Source: Hyaloperonospora brassicae (taxonomy: Eukaryota > Oomycota > Peronosporomycetes > Peronosporales > Peronosporaceae). Taken from it: a stretch of DNA of 64,000 nt. A program made the translations under genes and the position numbers. Below the pieces are notes generated by a model. The model saw only the letters and a list, made by a program, of their open reading frames with translations. It was not told the DNA's origin and ran no database searches. Shown piece by piece: positions 1 through 9,320 of the stretch (position 1 is the first letter of the stretch; every line of letters begins with the position of its first letter). The stretch spans positions 131,501 through 195,500 of the forward strand of contig CANTFL010000478.1 of NCBI GenBank assembly GCA_947650285.1, written 5' to 3'.

Positions 1-202
1 GTTGATTGCGTTGTTGCTTTCTATAAGTACGGTAGTCAAGACGACAAGCTTGCACAAATATAAGGACGGACCTGGTCTACTATTTCCCGATAGCTCGTGG
101 TGCGGCCAAAAGGGATCAATATCGTCGATGTAGCTCCGGGTTTTGACTGCAAGCAATCTGCCCCACATGAATTGGCCGGATGCCCGACGTCGTCTCTGCG
201 AT

Positions 203-229
203 AAACGAGTCGGTGTAGTCGACTCGTTT
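203..229. repeat. Perfect 10-bp inverted repeat, hairpin 1
   Basis: AAACGAGTCG (203-212) is separated by a 7-base loop from CGACTCGTTT (220-229). The arms are perfectly complementary. A second hairpin with the same geometry lies 47 bases downstream. No function is known. Confidence 0.8.
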
Positions 230-275
230 ACCAGAAAGAAACAGACTCGGCTTATTGGCAGCCATGCTTCGGTTT

Positions 276-302
276 GTCTGTAGTAATTGTCATACTACAG
301 AC
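276..302. repeat. Perfect 10-bp inverted repeat, hairpin 2
   Basis: GTCTGTAGTA (276-285) and TACTACAGAC (293-302) are perfect complements around a 7-base loop, the same arm and loop lengths as the hairpin at 203-229 but with unrelated sequence. Confidence 0.8.
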
Positions 303-1802
303 ACGTACATGGCAGGACATCAGCCGCCAATGGATGTGTCTGAGGTGATAGGCGAAACTGCACTGCTGAACGTCACGCACTGAACAAAGGTCAAAAGTGG
401 TGACAAGTTATTAAATTGAACACAAAGCATTGAAAGTATGCGGCTGCATCTGGACGCTCTCTGCTCTTTCGGCGCTGTCCAGTCATCGTTTGACCGTATC
501 TATGCCATTCAAGTCGTTCATGTACGCAGAATAAAATGTATGTCTTCACCAAGGCAGTTTCTCACGCACCTGTGCCGTTTGGTGAGTACATAAGCGGATT
601 GTCCTGGAATCGGATCAACTGGCTGAGCACTCTTCACGTCCTTTCATTGTTGGTCACCGCTCGTTCTGTGGCATCTGTTACAATGATGCTGAAGCACATG
701 CATAAAGATGCGATGACTGTCCTTCTTCCTGGAGTGCACGAATACAAACATGACGACCTATCGATGACTGTAGCTGCTCTTTTTACAAGGGCATTCTGGT
801 CACTCAGCAATGCCGAGTTATAAAAAACGCTTCAAACTTACTGCCGACGCCGTCCTGCTTCAATCAGTTGTTGCCAACTTTCTTTTACAATGGTGCACTG
901 ACCTCTCACCAGAAGCTGCGCTGCTGATGTGGCGCTCAATGTATGGTAAAATCGCTGTGGAAAAGGCATCGGTAGCGAATGTGCTTCAGCACGACCTGTG
1001 ACTATTGCTTCTCAGCACCAAATGAAGCGAGTCAGCAAGTACATGTATCGTGCCATAACTTGGTCTATGCGCTTTGGTGCGCAGATGCGACTCTGTCGAA
1101 CGCGACAATCAAGCCACGTAACAGCCGTTGGTTTGCTCGAAAGGGCTACAGCTAACTTGACGTTGTGTAGAGGAAGCGATAGGCCTGGGTTGACCAGTCA
1201 GCCACGTTACAAAGCAGGCCACGTCTTATCTACGGAGCACACTTGACAGTCACCAGCGCATGACTCCAGTAGAGTCGTTAGAAGCTAATCGGTCAACGCA
1301 GCTACGGGTTGCAAATGAAAACAAAGACTTGCTTTGCACAAGGAAAAGATCAGCAGAACTTGCAATGCCGATACGCCACGAAAAATGCGTGCCCCAGAAC
1401 TCGTTTATGTTCGTGGCTGTTTAAAGTCACTCTAGTGCTCTCCATGGAAATTGACAAGCGGCGTCTTTGGATAATGCTTGATCGCGTCTGCATCCCTTTA
1501 CATAGCGGAAAGTATGGTATATAACTAGTTGCTCTGTGCATGTGAACACGATCGACGCACTACCGTACACGGTACAGCAGCAAGTCAAGGACTGGCTCGA
1601 ACAAAAGCGCAAATAGACCCGAACGGCAAAGTCGCAAGCAAGTTCCGACTTCGTACCCAAAAACACGCTCACTCGGTGTACCTCAGACGGACAAGTACAT
1701 CTGAATGGTCTCTCAAAGGTCATGTCGTCGGACTTTACTCTGACGAGAAGCAGTGACCAAAGCTAGAAACAGCACTTGACTCTCTCTTGTATACGGCACC
1801 GT

Positions 1803-3119
1803 CTACTGGTGGGCAGCACCAACAGCATCGACTACGCTCTCGTAGCCGTCGCGACGTAACAGCGCAGCCAACTCTTTCTTGGCCCGTGGAACAGCCAGCG
1901 GACCGTCGTAGATCAGACACGAGTACATCTGCACGAGCGAAGCTCCAGCTCGAATCTTGTCGTACGCATCCTGGCCAGTCGAGACACCTCCAACGCCAAT
2001 GAGCGGGACTCGACCCTCGGTCAGTTTGTACATGTCTCCCAGCACCTTCGTAGACAGGTCCCGCACAGGTAAGCCGCTCAGCCCACCCGCCTCGCCCTTG
2101 GCAGCCCCTTGTAAGGTATCGGGTCGACTCAGCGTTGTGTTGGACACCACGAGACCATCTAACTGCAGGTCAAGCGCGACTTGCGCAATGTCCTGCTTGT
2201 CTTCGTCCGTCAGGTCTGGCGCAATCTTCACGAGCAGCGGAATCTCGCGCCGTTCCGACGCAGCGACTTCGTTTCGAGCCCCCAGCACACGCACAAGGAG
2301 ACTTCGCAGCTCAGTACGTCCCTGCAGCGCACGCAGACCCGGTGTGTTGGGCGACGACACATTGACCACCAAATAGTCGGCGTACCGACCGAGCGCGCGC
2401 ACACCGCGCACGTAGTCGGCCGCAGCGTCCTCTGTCGTCTTGTTCTTTCCTAGATTGACACCCACTACACCTGTACGATGTTTGCTACTGCTCTGCGCTC
2501 GACGCTTTGCTCGAGAACTCGTGTAGTCGGCCAGACGAGCGCCAACGTACTCGAGGCCTTTGCTGTTGAAGCCGTAGCGGTTGATCACGCCCCTGTCCTC
2601 GCACAAGCGAAAGACTCGCGGGCGGGCGTTCCCCGGCTGTGGCTCGGGCGTGACACTGCCGACCTCGACACAGCCAAAGCCCATGTCCAACATGCCCTGC
2701 ACGGCCTCTCCGTCCTTGTCAAAGCCCGCAGCGATCCCCAGTGGGTTCGTGAACTCAAGACCCAGTACTTTGACGTGCAGCAGCTCGGGGTCTGCCTCCC
2801 GGTCCCGTGGCGTCAGACCCACGCGCGCGCACTGCACTGCCATCTGGTGCGACACTTCGGGGTCGAACCGCCGAAGGACAGGCAGTAGGGGCCCCGCCAG
2901 CTGTCCGACGACCCACTCGTGCGGCGCTACGCCGTTGTAGGCGGCCACGACAGCCATTGCAGCGCCCCCGCCAATGGCTACATACGCAGCAGTGTGGAAG
3001 CGCGAGGACGACGAGGACGAAGAAGAAGAATGCGATGAACAAGACGATGACAAGGAGGCGGTGTGTCTTCGAGAGGATGTGGTCTGAAGCGTTAGGACGC
3101 GACGATATGCGCGACGCAT
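1803..3119 (-). CDS. DHODH: Dihydroorotate dehydrogenase (quinone), mitochondrial
   Basis: Class 2 DHODH oxidises dihydroorotate to orotate with FMN and passes electrons to ubiquinone at the inner mitochondrial membrane (de novo pyrimidine synthesis). The frame is open from 3161 (452 aa). I prefer the second Met (3119, 438 aa) because [12 protein letters not shown] is a typical Arg-rich presequence; the upstream Met at 3161 remains possible. Residues below use the 452-aa numbering. A Ser-rich stretch (about 37-63) is followed by a hydrophobic segment (about 59-76), as expected for a membrane-anchored class 2 enzyme. Barrel motifs follow: [13 protein letters not shown] (139-151), [13 protein letters not shown] (166-178), [10 protein letters not shown] (193-202), NLGKNK (246-251), [11 protein letters not shown] (267-277; Ser270 is the expected catalytic base), LVKIAPDLT (320-328), VVSNTT (338-343) and the FMN phosphate loop IGVGGVSTG (388-396). 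No introns. The length fits the family. Gene order with its neighbours suggests no operon-like grouping. Confidence 0.97.
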   Translation of the reverse strand: MRRAYRRVLTLQTTSSRRHTASLSSSCSSHSSSSSSSSSRFHTAAYVAIGGGAAMAVVAAYNGVAPHEWVVGQLAGPLLPVLRRFDPEVSHQMAVQCARVGLTPRDREADPELLHVKVLGLEFTNPLGIAAGFDKDGEAVQGMLDMGFGCVEVGSVTPEPQPGNARPRVFRLCEDRGVINRYGFNSKGLEYVGARLADYTSSRAKRRAQSSSKHRTGVVGVNLGKNKTTEDAAADYVRGVRALGRYADYLVVNVSSPNTPGLRALQGRTELRSLLVRVLGARNEVAASERREIPLLVKIAPDLTDEDKQDIAQVALDLQLDGLVVSNTTLSRPDTLQGAAKGEAGGLSGLPVRDLSTKVLGDMYKLTEGRVPLIGVGGVSTGQDAYDKIRAGASLVQMYSCLIYDGPLAVPRAKKELAALLRRDGYESVVDAVGAAHQ

Positions 3120-3199
3120 TGCGAGTCGATCGTCGCGTAGATTGAAGGGCGAGAGCAGCACAAGCGCGCGGGAAATCGGCTTTGGAGCAGTGTGTGGAT

Positions 3200-3236
3200 G
3201 GATGGGAAGGGAAGGGATGGGAAGGGATGGACCGAT
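3200..3236. repeat. G-rich GGGAAGGGAT tract upstream of DHODH
   Basis: About 80-115 bases upstream of the DHODH start, the plus strand carries four to six runs of three G residues separated by short A/T spacers, so the transcribed minus strand is C/T-rich. The tract could form a G-quadruplex or act as a pyrimidine-rich promoter element. I see no clear oomycete initiator next to it. Confidence 0.5.
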
Positions 3237-4080
3237 GAGGTCAATGGACGAAAGGTGCGGGCAGTGTCTATGTGTCAGTATGTGCGACGATATATTGACG
3301 TGTACAGGTATCTGTCATATAGGTCTACGTCGTCATGTGGTGTCTATTTGGTAACGTGTTCATGCGTCTAGGAGGAAACCCAATGGGTGTTGGAGTGGGT
3401 ATGGCAATGGGTATTGCAGTGGGTATTGCAGTGGGTAGTTGCTGGACGCGAGCGCCAGTCGGCCAGTCAGGTGAACAGCGCGTGAAGATGGCCTTCGCTT
3501 CGTCTGTGACACGGATTGTCGCCAGTGTGACATTCACCGGACGAGGTTTGAGGCGGCACGACACCTCTACGCCGGGAAGACGAAAATTCTACTGCACTCT
3601 GACCCAATGCGTCGCCGTGACGACCCGCATACTTATCATCGAGCTGTCAGCATCAGGTCAAATATAAGCGTCTAACTCTGTGCGCGCGTCTGCTGATGTC
3701 CGGAGGTTCCCACGGCATAAGCGGTGTCACTCATCATGCGCCGTTCAGCCTCATTCCCTGTCGACAGACGTCCGCATCGGCCTTGCGCGAACGCACGCGG
3801 GGAAGCACGCGCAAGATAAAGCGCAGAGGCAGTAAGATGCTGATCTGTCTGGACAGTGCACGGTGTAGCAACGCGCGGACTCGTTCACCTCCTGCATAAG
3901 CGGCCCAGATCATGCCACCCTTTCCTGCGACCAGAAGCACAGACAAGAGCAGTCATCTCTACTGTCACGCAGTGTCCTTCCTTTTCCTTCCGCTCAAATG
4001 GGACCGGTGTCCAACGTAGGAACAACTCAAGCCGTGGCCACTTCTCTCACCTACGTCGAGTCTGCTGTGTGTGTATCGCA
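3237..4080. other. Intergenic region without a supportable gene
   Basis: The region between DHODH and the inverted-repeat cluster. It holds a tandem array of a 12-bp unit GGGTATTGCAGT and variants (about 3386-3437), which gives a Met/Gly/Val-rich repeat in one frame (GVGVGMAMGIAVGIAVG). That frame (3335-3667) has no recognisable domain and overlaps an equally open frame on the other strand, so I do not call it a gene. Confidence 0.5.
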
Positions 4081-4171
4081 CCGAATCCGCCGACGCACCA
4101 CACAGGTATCCGCTCGACGTGCTCGCCCAAGTGCGTCGGCGGGTTCGGTTGGGCGAACACGTCGAGCGGAT
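4081..4171. repeat. Interleaved inverted repeats (a-b-a'-b' arrangement)
   Basis: Arm a (4081-4098) is the reverse complement of a' (4131-4148) with one mismatch. Arm b (4108-4130, 23 bases) is the reverse complement of b' (4149-4171) with one mismatch. The order a, b, a', b' means the pairs cross, the topology of an H-type pseudoknot when single-stranded. Each pair can also form an alternative simple hairpin; the b/b' hairpin uses a' as its loop. Sequence flanking both sides (near 4060 and 4175-4195) shows weaker inverted similarity, so the block may have arisen by inverted duplication followed by rearrangement. Confidence 0.85.
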
Positions 4172-4868
4172 GTCTTTGTGCGCAGAACAGCAGAGTGACA
4201 GTTGTGATTGCTGGACGAACGCGGTCATTCACGACGCGTTCAAGAATCGCTCCGTTCGACCCTCTCTCGGTTTTCCGTTGTATACCCAAACTGCGTGGTC
4301 CATATATGAAAGACGGACAACTTCCACGCTTGGACAAAGCCCCGCTTGGACAAAGCCCCGCTTGGACAAAGCCCCGCTTGAAGTCAACAACCTGATCAGC
4401 CCCTCCGCCTGCTCGTGTGTAGCGGTAGGCGCCGTCGTCGCACGTCCTACCGAATTGCCACATTTTGTCCTTTCGCGCACATGTTGTAGGGTCTTGGCTG
4501 CATCCCAACAAAAACATCTCTTGTTGTCCAGCAGGTTGTACGTGTTGCATCTACATGCCGCCAATGTAGGTAGGATAGCTTTGCAGCCGTTGTCGTTGCT
4601 CGAAAAGACTGTCGTGCACGCCAGTAGCTTTTTCCTGCTTTTGCCCCTTCTTCGAGGACCGATCATCACAATCGAAGAGTCGATGCACTCAACAGATGGA
4701 AAAGGCGGTCTGACAGGTCTCTCCACAAGCCGTCGGGTTTATGGCATCTCTCATCTGCAGTCAGACAACCCGTGAAACTGCCACGGGGATCTGAACTGCC
4801 ATTGGCCTCGTCTGGATGCGCATACGATGAAAGTCCCTCCTGGGTATGTGCACTAGCAACCTGTTAAT
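4172..4868. other. Intergenic region; long open frames not supported as genes
   Basis: A 234-codon frame on the plus strand (4071-4775) and a 165-codon frame on the minus strand (4229-4726) overlap almost completely. Neither shows a domain, a signal peptide or convincing amino-acid composition. Both run through the inverted repeats or the 16-bp tandem array, so I treat them as chance frames in moderate-GC DNA. Confidence 0.5.
4329..4380. repeat. 16-bp direct repeat, three perfect copies
   Basis: CTTGGACAAAGCCCCG occurs three times head to tail at 4329, 4345 and 4361, followed by a partial fourth copy (CTTG). A short minisatellite in noncoding DNA. Confidence 0.95.
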
Positions 4869-5841
4869 GTGCTCGACTGCGACCCAGCACACAAATTGAG
4901 CACGCGAGAGAGAATCTACTCGACACTCCTTCGTTGCGGTGTCAACCTCACCAAGTCGCACAGCGCGAAGACCGGGGCTGGGCATTTTGGAGCCGCATTA
5001 GTACAGCATGGAAAAGAAATGTCCAAGCGCGAGCACGTCGAACATGACGCCCCTGTAGACTTGCCCATCGTTGTACGGGTGTTGAACTTGCAAAGCGCCC
5101 TTCGCGCTTCGGTCCGAGATATGATGCTATATGCTGAAAAGCGTGGAAGAGCTATGGAGGGATGCGTACGACTGGTCGCAAAATGTAAGGGGAGTTAGTG
5201 AGCCACTGGAAGCGAACAATGTCATGCAATGCGCATTGCCGTACGACCCATTGCGCACTTGCGTGTGGGTTTTACCTAAAGAGGACCGGACAAAGCTATC
5301 AACCATGTTGTCGCATCGCACATAAGTGTTAGACAGTCTTGCGTCTCGACGAGGATGCCACTCGCTCGCTCCTCCCTAACTGTCAACTTGGGTCCTACGG
5401 GATCGTAAGAATCAAACAAAGCACACAGTACGGCGAGCCAGCATTGTTGGACCGTTCCTGTTACCTTGTGCACCCATTGCCGCCAGCTGTTGGATGACGC
5501 AACTGCTTTCGCCGCAACCGCTGGTCTGGTCGAATTGTTTACAAGTCTCCCGAGCTCTTCACGATGGGCATTGTAGTCCCTTCTGTTGTTCCGAACTCGT
5601 TTGCATCATTTCAAGAAGAATACGAGAGTGCCAGCCAAGAGAGGTATGTTGTAAAGTATTGGCCCGACGGCGATTTTACCGACTGTCTCTCCTGGCGTAC
5701 TCGTATATGTTCCATGTGTGTACAATACCGTACTGAGGAACCATGTCTCAAACATCGGTGTGCGCATATCCGTGCGTCATCTCCGAGAGGGCGTGGCCGT
5801 GTAAAAAGCCGGCTCACGAAGGGGAAGGCTGTCCACATTTG
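4869..5841 (+). pseudogene. Decayed gene with a possible SWIM-type zinc finger (Mutator transposase-like?)
   Basis: Coding-like stretches lie in different frames: 4869-5198 (109 codons), 5131-5325 (containing VEELWRDAYDWSQNV) and 5564-5841 (92 codons). The last contains FQEEYESASQERYVVKYW and then a Cys/His cluster spaced CSMC-9 residues-CLKH. That resembles the CxC...CxH SWIM finger found near the C terminus of MULE transposases and related oomycete proteins, although here the first pair is C-x2-C. The frames are not continuous and no DDE residues can be placed, so I call it a pseudogene or fragment. It ends about 160 bases before the effector ATG, on the same strand. Alternative: a small unrecognised host gene. 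Confidence 0.3.
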
Positions 5842-5955
5842 AGATTACCCCCTTTTATCTCTTGAACAAAAGCTGATCTTGAGTTTAGTGTCGTTCTTTC
5901 GGGCTTGTACCTACTACCAGTATTTGTAAATGCCATAGAAGCGGTCACAAAAACG

Positions 5956-5973
5956 TTTCTCATTGTGCAATCT
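5956..5973 (+). promoter_or_regulatory. Putative oomycete core promoter (initiator plus flanking element)
   Basis: CTCATTGTGCAATCT (5959-5973) resembles the oomycete transcription start consensus, an initiator (GCTCATT-like) followed by the flanking promoter region (CAWTTT-like). It lies about 30-40 bases upstream of the ATG at 6001. That spacing fits the short 5' leaders of oomycete genes and argues against the upstream in-frame Met at 5905. Confidence 0.55.
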
Positions 5974-6000
5974 ACCCGGCGAGCAACAAGCGCCATCAAG

Positions 6001-7122
6001 ATGCGTGCACGCCGCCTCGCGTTCTTGATCTTCGTGTTTGTGGCCGATATCTCGCTCGATGTCGCTGCTATAGACCTGAGCAGCACGCCCCGTTTGAAAG
6101 CAACTACACCCCTTGCAAGAAAAGTAACAAACCTCTACAATGCAGCTATGAACAACCACACAGTTGCCGAGCAGGACAACGAGGAAAGGGGACGTTGGAC
6201 ACCGAACATCTTTCGTGGATGGTTTGGGTCGAAGACTAGCGACTCAGCCCTTCGCTACACCCAGTTGCCTGCTACACTAGAGAGTGCTGAGCATGCTAAG
6301 TTTACGGAGTGGGTGAAGAAGTATGGCATCCGAGAGGAAGAAAGCGGCAAGGGGGTGGCTCAAAATAGTCGCTTGTTGGATGATGATGATGATGCGCAAG
6401 TCGCCGTCACAATGCGCCTAGTCGAGAATAGTCTCGTTGACATGAAGAACAACAAGGCATCGACCGACGTTCAGCTACGATTCTTTGAATGGCTTCGAGA
6501 AAGACCCGCCACGGAACGTCACGCTCATAATTTCCTGCGATTGTACTGCAAGGAAAACGTAGTGGCAACGCAAGAAATTTTCAAGATGTGGCGTGAGAAG
6601 GGCGTGCATCCCGACAAGTTATTCGACATTGTCCGCCCGTGGGACAATGGAATAGAACTGTGGCTTAGTTACACCAAGCAGTTCTTAGTGTCGTATGAAG
6701 ATGTTAAGACGTACGTCGTCAGGGTGGCCGATGACATTGTGAAGACTTGTCCGAACGACAAACTCCTGGATTATGCCCATGAGTTTGAAGAAGTGCACAA
6801 TAAGTACCTCGTCGACTTTGCCTGGGCGATGCAAAAAAGGTTTTTTGGTCGCATGATCGACGAAGGTGTCAAACCTTCAAAAGTCGGATGGAAATTCTTA
6901 AGTGGTGGTGGAATTATGCCCTCGGAGAGTGACGCCAAGTTCCGCATTTTCAGAAAATACACCGAACAGTTTGCAGCTGATAAAGATGCAAAGCATGCAG
7001 CTGATGAAGATACAGGGCATGCAACTGCTGAACGTATCAGGTATGTGGACATAGCGAGAGATTGCTTTAAACCTAATACTCTGAAAGCATTGAGAGATGG
7101 TGTGAAAGAGGTGGAATTGTGA
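6001..7122 (+). CDS. Secreted EER/WY-like effector candidate
   Basis: Intron-free gene for 373 residues. The frame is open from 5905, but the Met at 6001 gives an N terminus MRARRLAFLIFVFVADIS, a good signal peptide (likely cleavage after VAA, residue 23), and follows a putative initiator. A dEER-type motif, DNEERGRW (59-66), lies where oomycete effectors carry it, but no RXLR is visible upstream; RLKA (31-34) is not convincing. An acidic run DDDDDA is at 127-132. The C-terminal part is predicted helical. The stretch KLFDIV (206-211) followed by W221 and Y224 matches the spacing of a WY-domain core; a second weaker W/Y pair is W297 and Y320. A 24-bp imperfect repeat lies near the C terminus. 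Such proteins are delivered into plant cells and act on host targets that cannot be predicted here. The gene borders a gene-poor repeat desert. Alternative: a secreted protein of unknown role. Confidence 0.72.
   Translation: MRARRLAFLIFVFVADISLDVAAIDLSSTPRLKATTPLARKVTNLYNAAMNNHTVAEQDNEERGRWTPNIFRGWFGSKTSDSALRYTQLPATLESAEHAKFTEWVKKYGIREEESGKGVAQNSRLLDDDDDAQVAVTMRLVENSLVDMKNNKASTDVQLRFFEWLRERPATERHAHNFLRLYCKENVVATQEIFKMWREKGVHPDKLFDIVRPWDNGIELWLSYTKQFLVSYEDVKTYVVRVADDIVKTCPNDKLLDYAHEFEEVHNKYLVDFAWAMQKRFFGRMIDEGVKPSKVGWKFLSGGGIMPSESDAKFRIFRKYTEQFAADKDAKHAADEDTGHATAERIRYVDIARDCFKPNTLKALRDGVKEVEL
6976..7028 (+). repeat. Imperfect 24-bp tandem repeat inside the effector gene
   Basis: The unit GCAGCTGATAAAGATGCAAAGCAT is repeated with changes directly after itself, with a partial third copy. 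It encodes AADKDAKH / AADEDTGH / AT, an Ala/Asp-rich linker at about residues 326-342. The repeat keeps the frame, so length variation by slippage is possible. Confidence 0.8.
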
Positions 7123-9069
7123 GTGCATCGTGGCAGTGGAACCTTCACATCAAATAGATCAGTTGATCGATAAGCTAAGTGCATTTGAGTGTAGGCATTA
7201 AGATAAATAATGATCTCGACGATGCGTACTTAAAGCATGCGCCTAGGCAACATTTACTTATCTGTGCTCAGTATATGCTAGTGTCGATTGACCACTATGT
7301 CTTTGTGTGCCATTTTACCTCGTCTCAGCATAATTTGTCGCTGCTTTATAATGGTAACACGAGTTTGCTATTTACATTGTACGCTAATTATCGAGGTCCG
7401 AAACAAACCGCATTGATATGTTAAATTAATTTGTCCTGTTATTCGATGTTGACACCATATAAGTCAATGCAAATGTTATCTAAATTTTCAGTTTTCTCCA
7501 ATATTTACTTTGCTACGCAAACATTGGATGAATGTAGCCACTGAAGGTAAATCTAACACCGCTCCACCCATTGGTTAAAGCAGGTCATCATAGCAAGCAA
7601 TTAAAACACAGATATCTGCTAGACAAGCGCAATGGGTTCATAAAACTACTGTTGCCACCTCGAGCTCATGAAAGGGAAGCAAACAAAGAACAAGGTCTTC
7701 TAAGATCCAACTAGTGGGTAATATATGATTGTATTCTCACTTAAAATGATTATGAAACGCCGCGGTCCACACAACAAATGTTACGCCGATCACGCGTTTT
7801 TAAGTCCTATGATCAGTAAAACTATGAAAAAGACCCCTCCAGTGATGCATTTATTCCGTCACTGCATCATCAACTTCGCCAACTTTCAACAGTGAGGGTA
7901 AGTAAATCGCTATAGTCGAAAGGTGTCGTTTCATCTCGTAAAAGTAAGACAAAGGGGTATATTTTTCTATACCTGAGCTACAAATCGACACACAATTTTA
8001 TACTTTTACCGTTTATTAAGCGTTTTCATTTATTAATTTTCCTTCATCTGCACGCATTGGGTACATGAGGCATGAATGCACCAATCTACACCACAGTCAG
8101 TGTCAGTGCCTTGTACGGATCCTGTCTAAGCGTCCGACGCCCCCTTTACATCATTATATCTTTTTAAAGCGCAAATATTACTTTTCCATATCTTTCGTCG
8201 CAGACCATCGCTGTCATGATGCCTGCATCGACCAAATACGATGGTCTAATCGAGGTGGACGAGACAAACACAATCGCGCATATACATTAGTTTCCATTCA
8301 TTTGAGTGTCCAAATGCGTAGACACTGCGCAAAAAAAGGTACGTTACCTCGAATAATGAAACAAATATACGATTGCACTGCATGTAAGTTGCAGCGCTCG
8401 CCATAATTTTCACACTAGCGGTAGCATTGACACAATATCGAATTTTTTCTCGATGGTCACGTTGAGTATTTATTTGCTCCTCTTTACCATGGCGTGCAGA
8501 AGCAAATGACCGTTCATTTTTCCACGAACACGATTTGACCGGGTCTGTGACCGAGCTGTTGTTATCTCTGTGTTGCGTCAACCTTCTAGCTAGCACTCGT
8601 TGGTACTGACCAAAAAGGAAAACCCCAGAAGTATATACCTTGACACGCGATGGTATATATTCCCTAGCTTAGCTCTCTCTGTAGGACTTGCCTTGCGCTT
8701 TGCACTTTTCGACTGAGCTTTTCATGCATGCGGTTGCAGCTAACCTGCGAATCGCCGCTTTCGTTTGTTGGCTCGTCCCTTCGTCGACTCGCCGTTCTGA
8801 TATTCGCCGTGGCTTATGTCCCTTAATTCGACCAACGGTGACAGAGCTTGAGATGTTTCAACGGTTACAAGTTGAGAACGTATCACAGCCCAACGGTGAC
8901 CGAACTTGAGATGCTCCAAAGGTTTCAAGTTGGGAACGTATCACAACACGGGCACAGGTAGCTACACAGCGTTGTCAGTACGTAGCAAGCTTCCACTCGC
9001 TACTGTGAGAACTTGTGACCTTTTTTGATATGCGTACATAGACGCGTTCGAGCAAGACTTAGAAATAAG
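7123..9069. other. AT-rich intergenic region without a supportable gene
   Basis: 3' flank of the effector followed by AT-rich DNA. Frames of 60-116 codons (for example 8065-8406 plus, 8246-8596 minus) overlap on opposite strands and have no recognisable features. The one clear structure is the 58-bp duplication at 8833-8948. Confidence 0.6.
8833..8948 (+). repeat. Tandem duplication of a 58-bp unit
   Basis: Two adjacent copies beginning CAACGGTGAC (8833 and 8891) share most positions, including CTTGAGATG, CAAGTTG and AACGTATCACA. One frame reads as a repeated peptide similar to TELEMFQRLQVENVSQ, so it may derive from a coding segment. The parent element is not recognised. Confidence 0.85.
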
Positions 9070-9320
9070 CACTAGAGCTTAGCAAAAGAAAAAGAAAACT
9101 TTATTGATAGAATTAAGTCCATAAAATATGTCTCATCTTTTGGTCCTGTATTTACTATTTATATGTCAAAGTATGCCTAGTGAAGTCTACTTACCACCCA
9201 TTAAGCGCGTCTGGAAGCGATTGATGAGTTGATATTGTGTTATATCGACAAACGAGTATACCCCAAATGATAATATTATGTAACAGGCTCGCCATGTAAT
9301 GGTATCGATCCGGTTAATCG
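9070..9320 (-). repeat. Degraded LTR relic (family of element C)
   Basis: The segment ACCACCCATTAAGCGCGTC at about 9193-9211, followed by an AGCGATT-like stretch, is the reverse complement, with a few changes, of the conserved core of the LTR at 33021. The surrounding AT-rich DNA resembles the inverted LTR at about 30.6-31.0 kb. Ends are too decayed to place exactly. Confidence 0.5.

Larger units (their letters stand above)
1..1614 (+). pseudogene. Possible decayed protein-coding gene (unrecognised)
   Basis: No continuous gene can be built here, but several short open segments on the plus strand have coding-like composition. The first 60 bases read as a 20-residue segment starting VDCVVAFYKYG and then hit TAA. 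Bases 1260-1424 encode MTPVESLEANRSTQL and about 40 further residues, ending at TAA. Bases 1542-1610 encode a segment containing LPYTVQQQVKDWLEQKRK followed by TAG. The frames do not join without frameshifts or introns that I can define. It lies tail-to-tail with the DHODH gene. It could be the 3' part of a real spliced gene beginning outside the window, or a pseudogene. I recognise no family, and the open frames of 60-98 codons in between may be chance. Confidence 0.25.

Noticed and set aside
31..34. RLKA (effector residues 31-34, about 6091-6102) as an RXLR motif
   Set aside because: It does not fit R-x-L-R or the common variants, so I call the protein EER-only.
2478..2888. 136-codon plus-strand frame within DHODH
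   Set aside because: It is antisense to the strongly conserved DHODH barrel and is explained by codon bias of the real gene.
3335..3667. 110-codon frame with Gly/Met/Val repeats
   Set aside because: The repeats come from a 12-bp minisatellite, the opposite strand is also open, and nothing downstream looks like protein.
4071..4775. 234-codon plus-strand open frame
   Set aside because: It runs through the interleaved inverted repeats and the 16-bp array, overlaps equally long minus-strand frames and shows no domain or signal.
5905..6000. Longer N terminus for the effector gene
   Set aside because: The upstream Met would bury the signal peptide 32 residues inside, and the putative initiator lies downstream of it.
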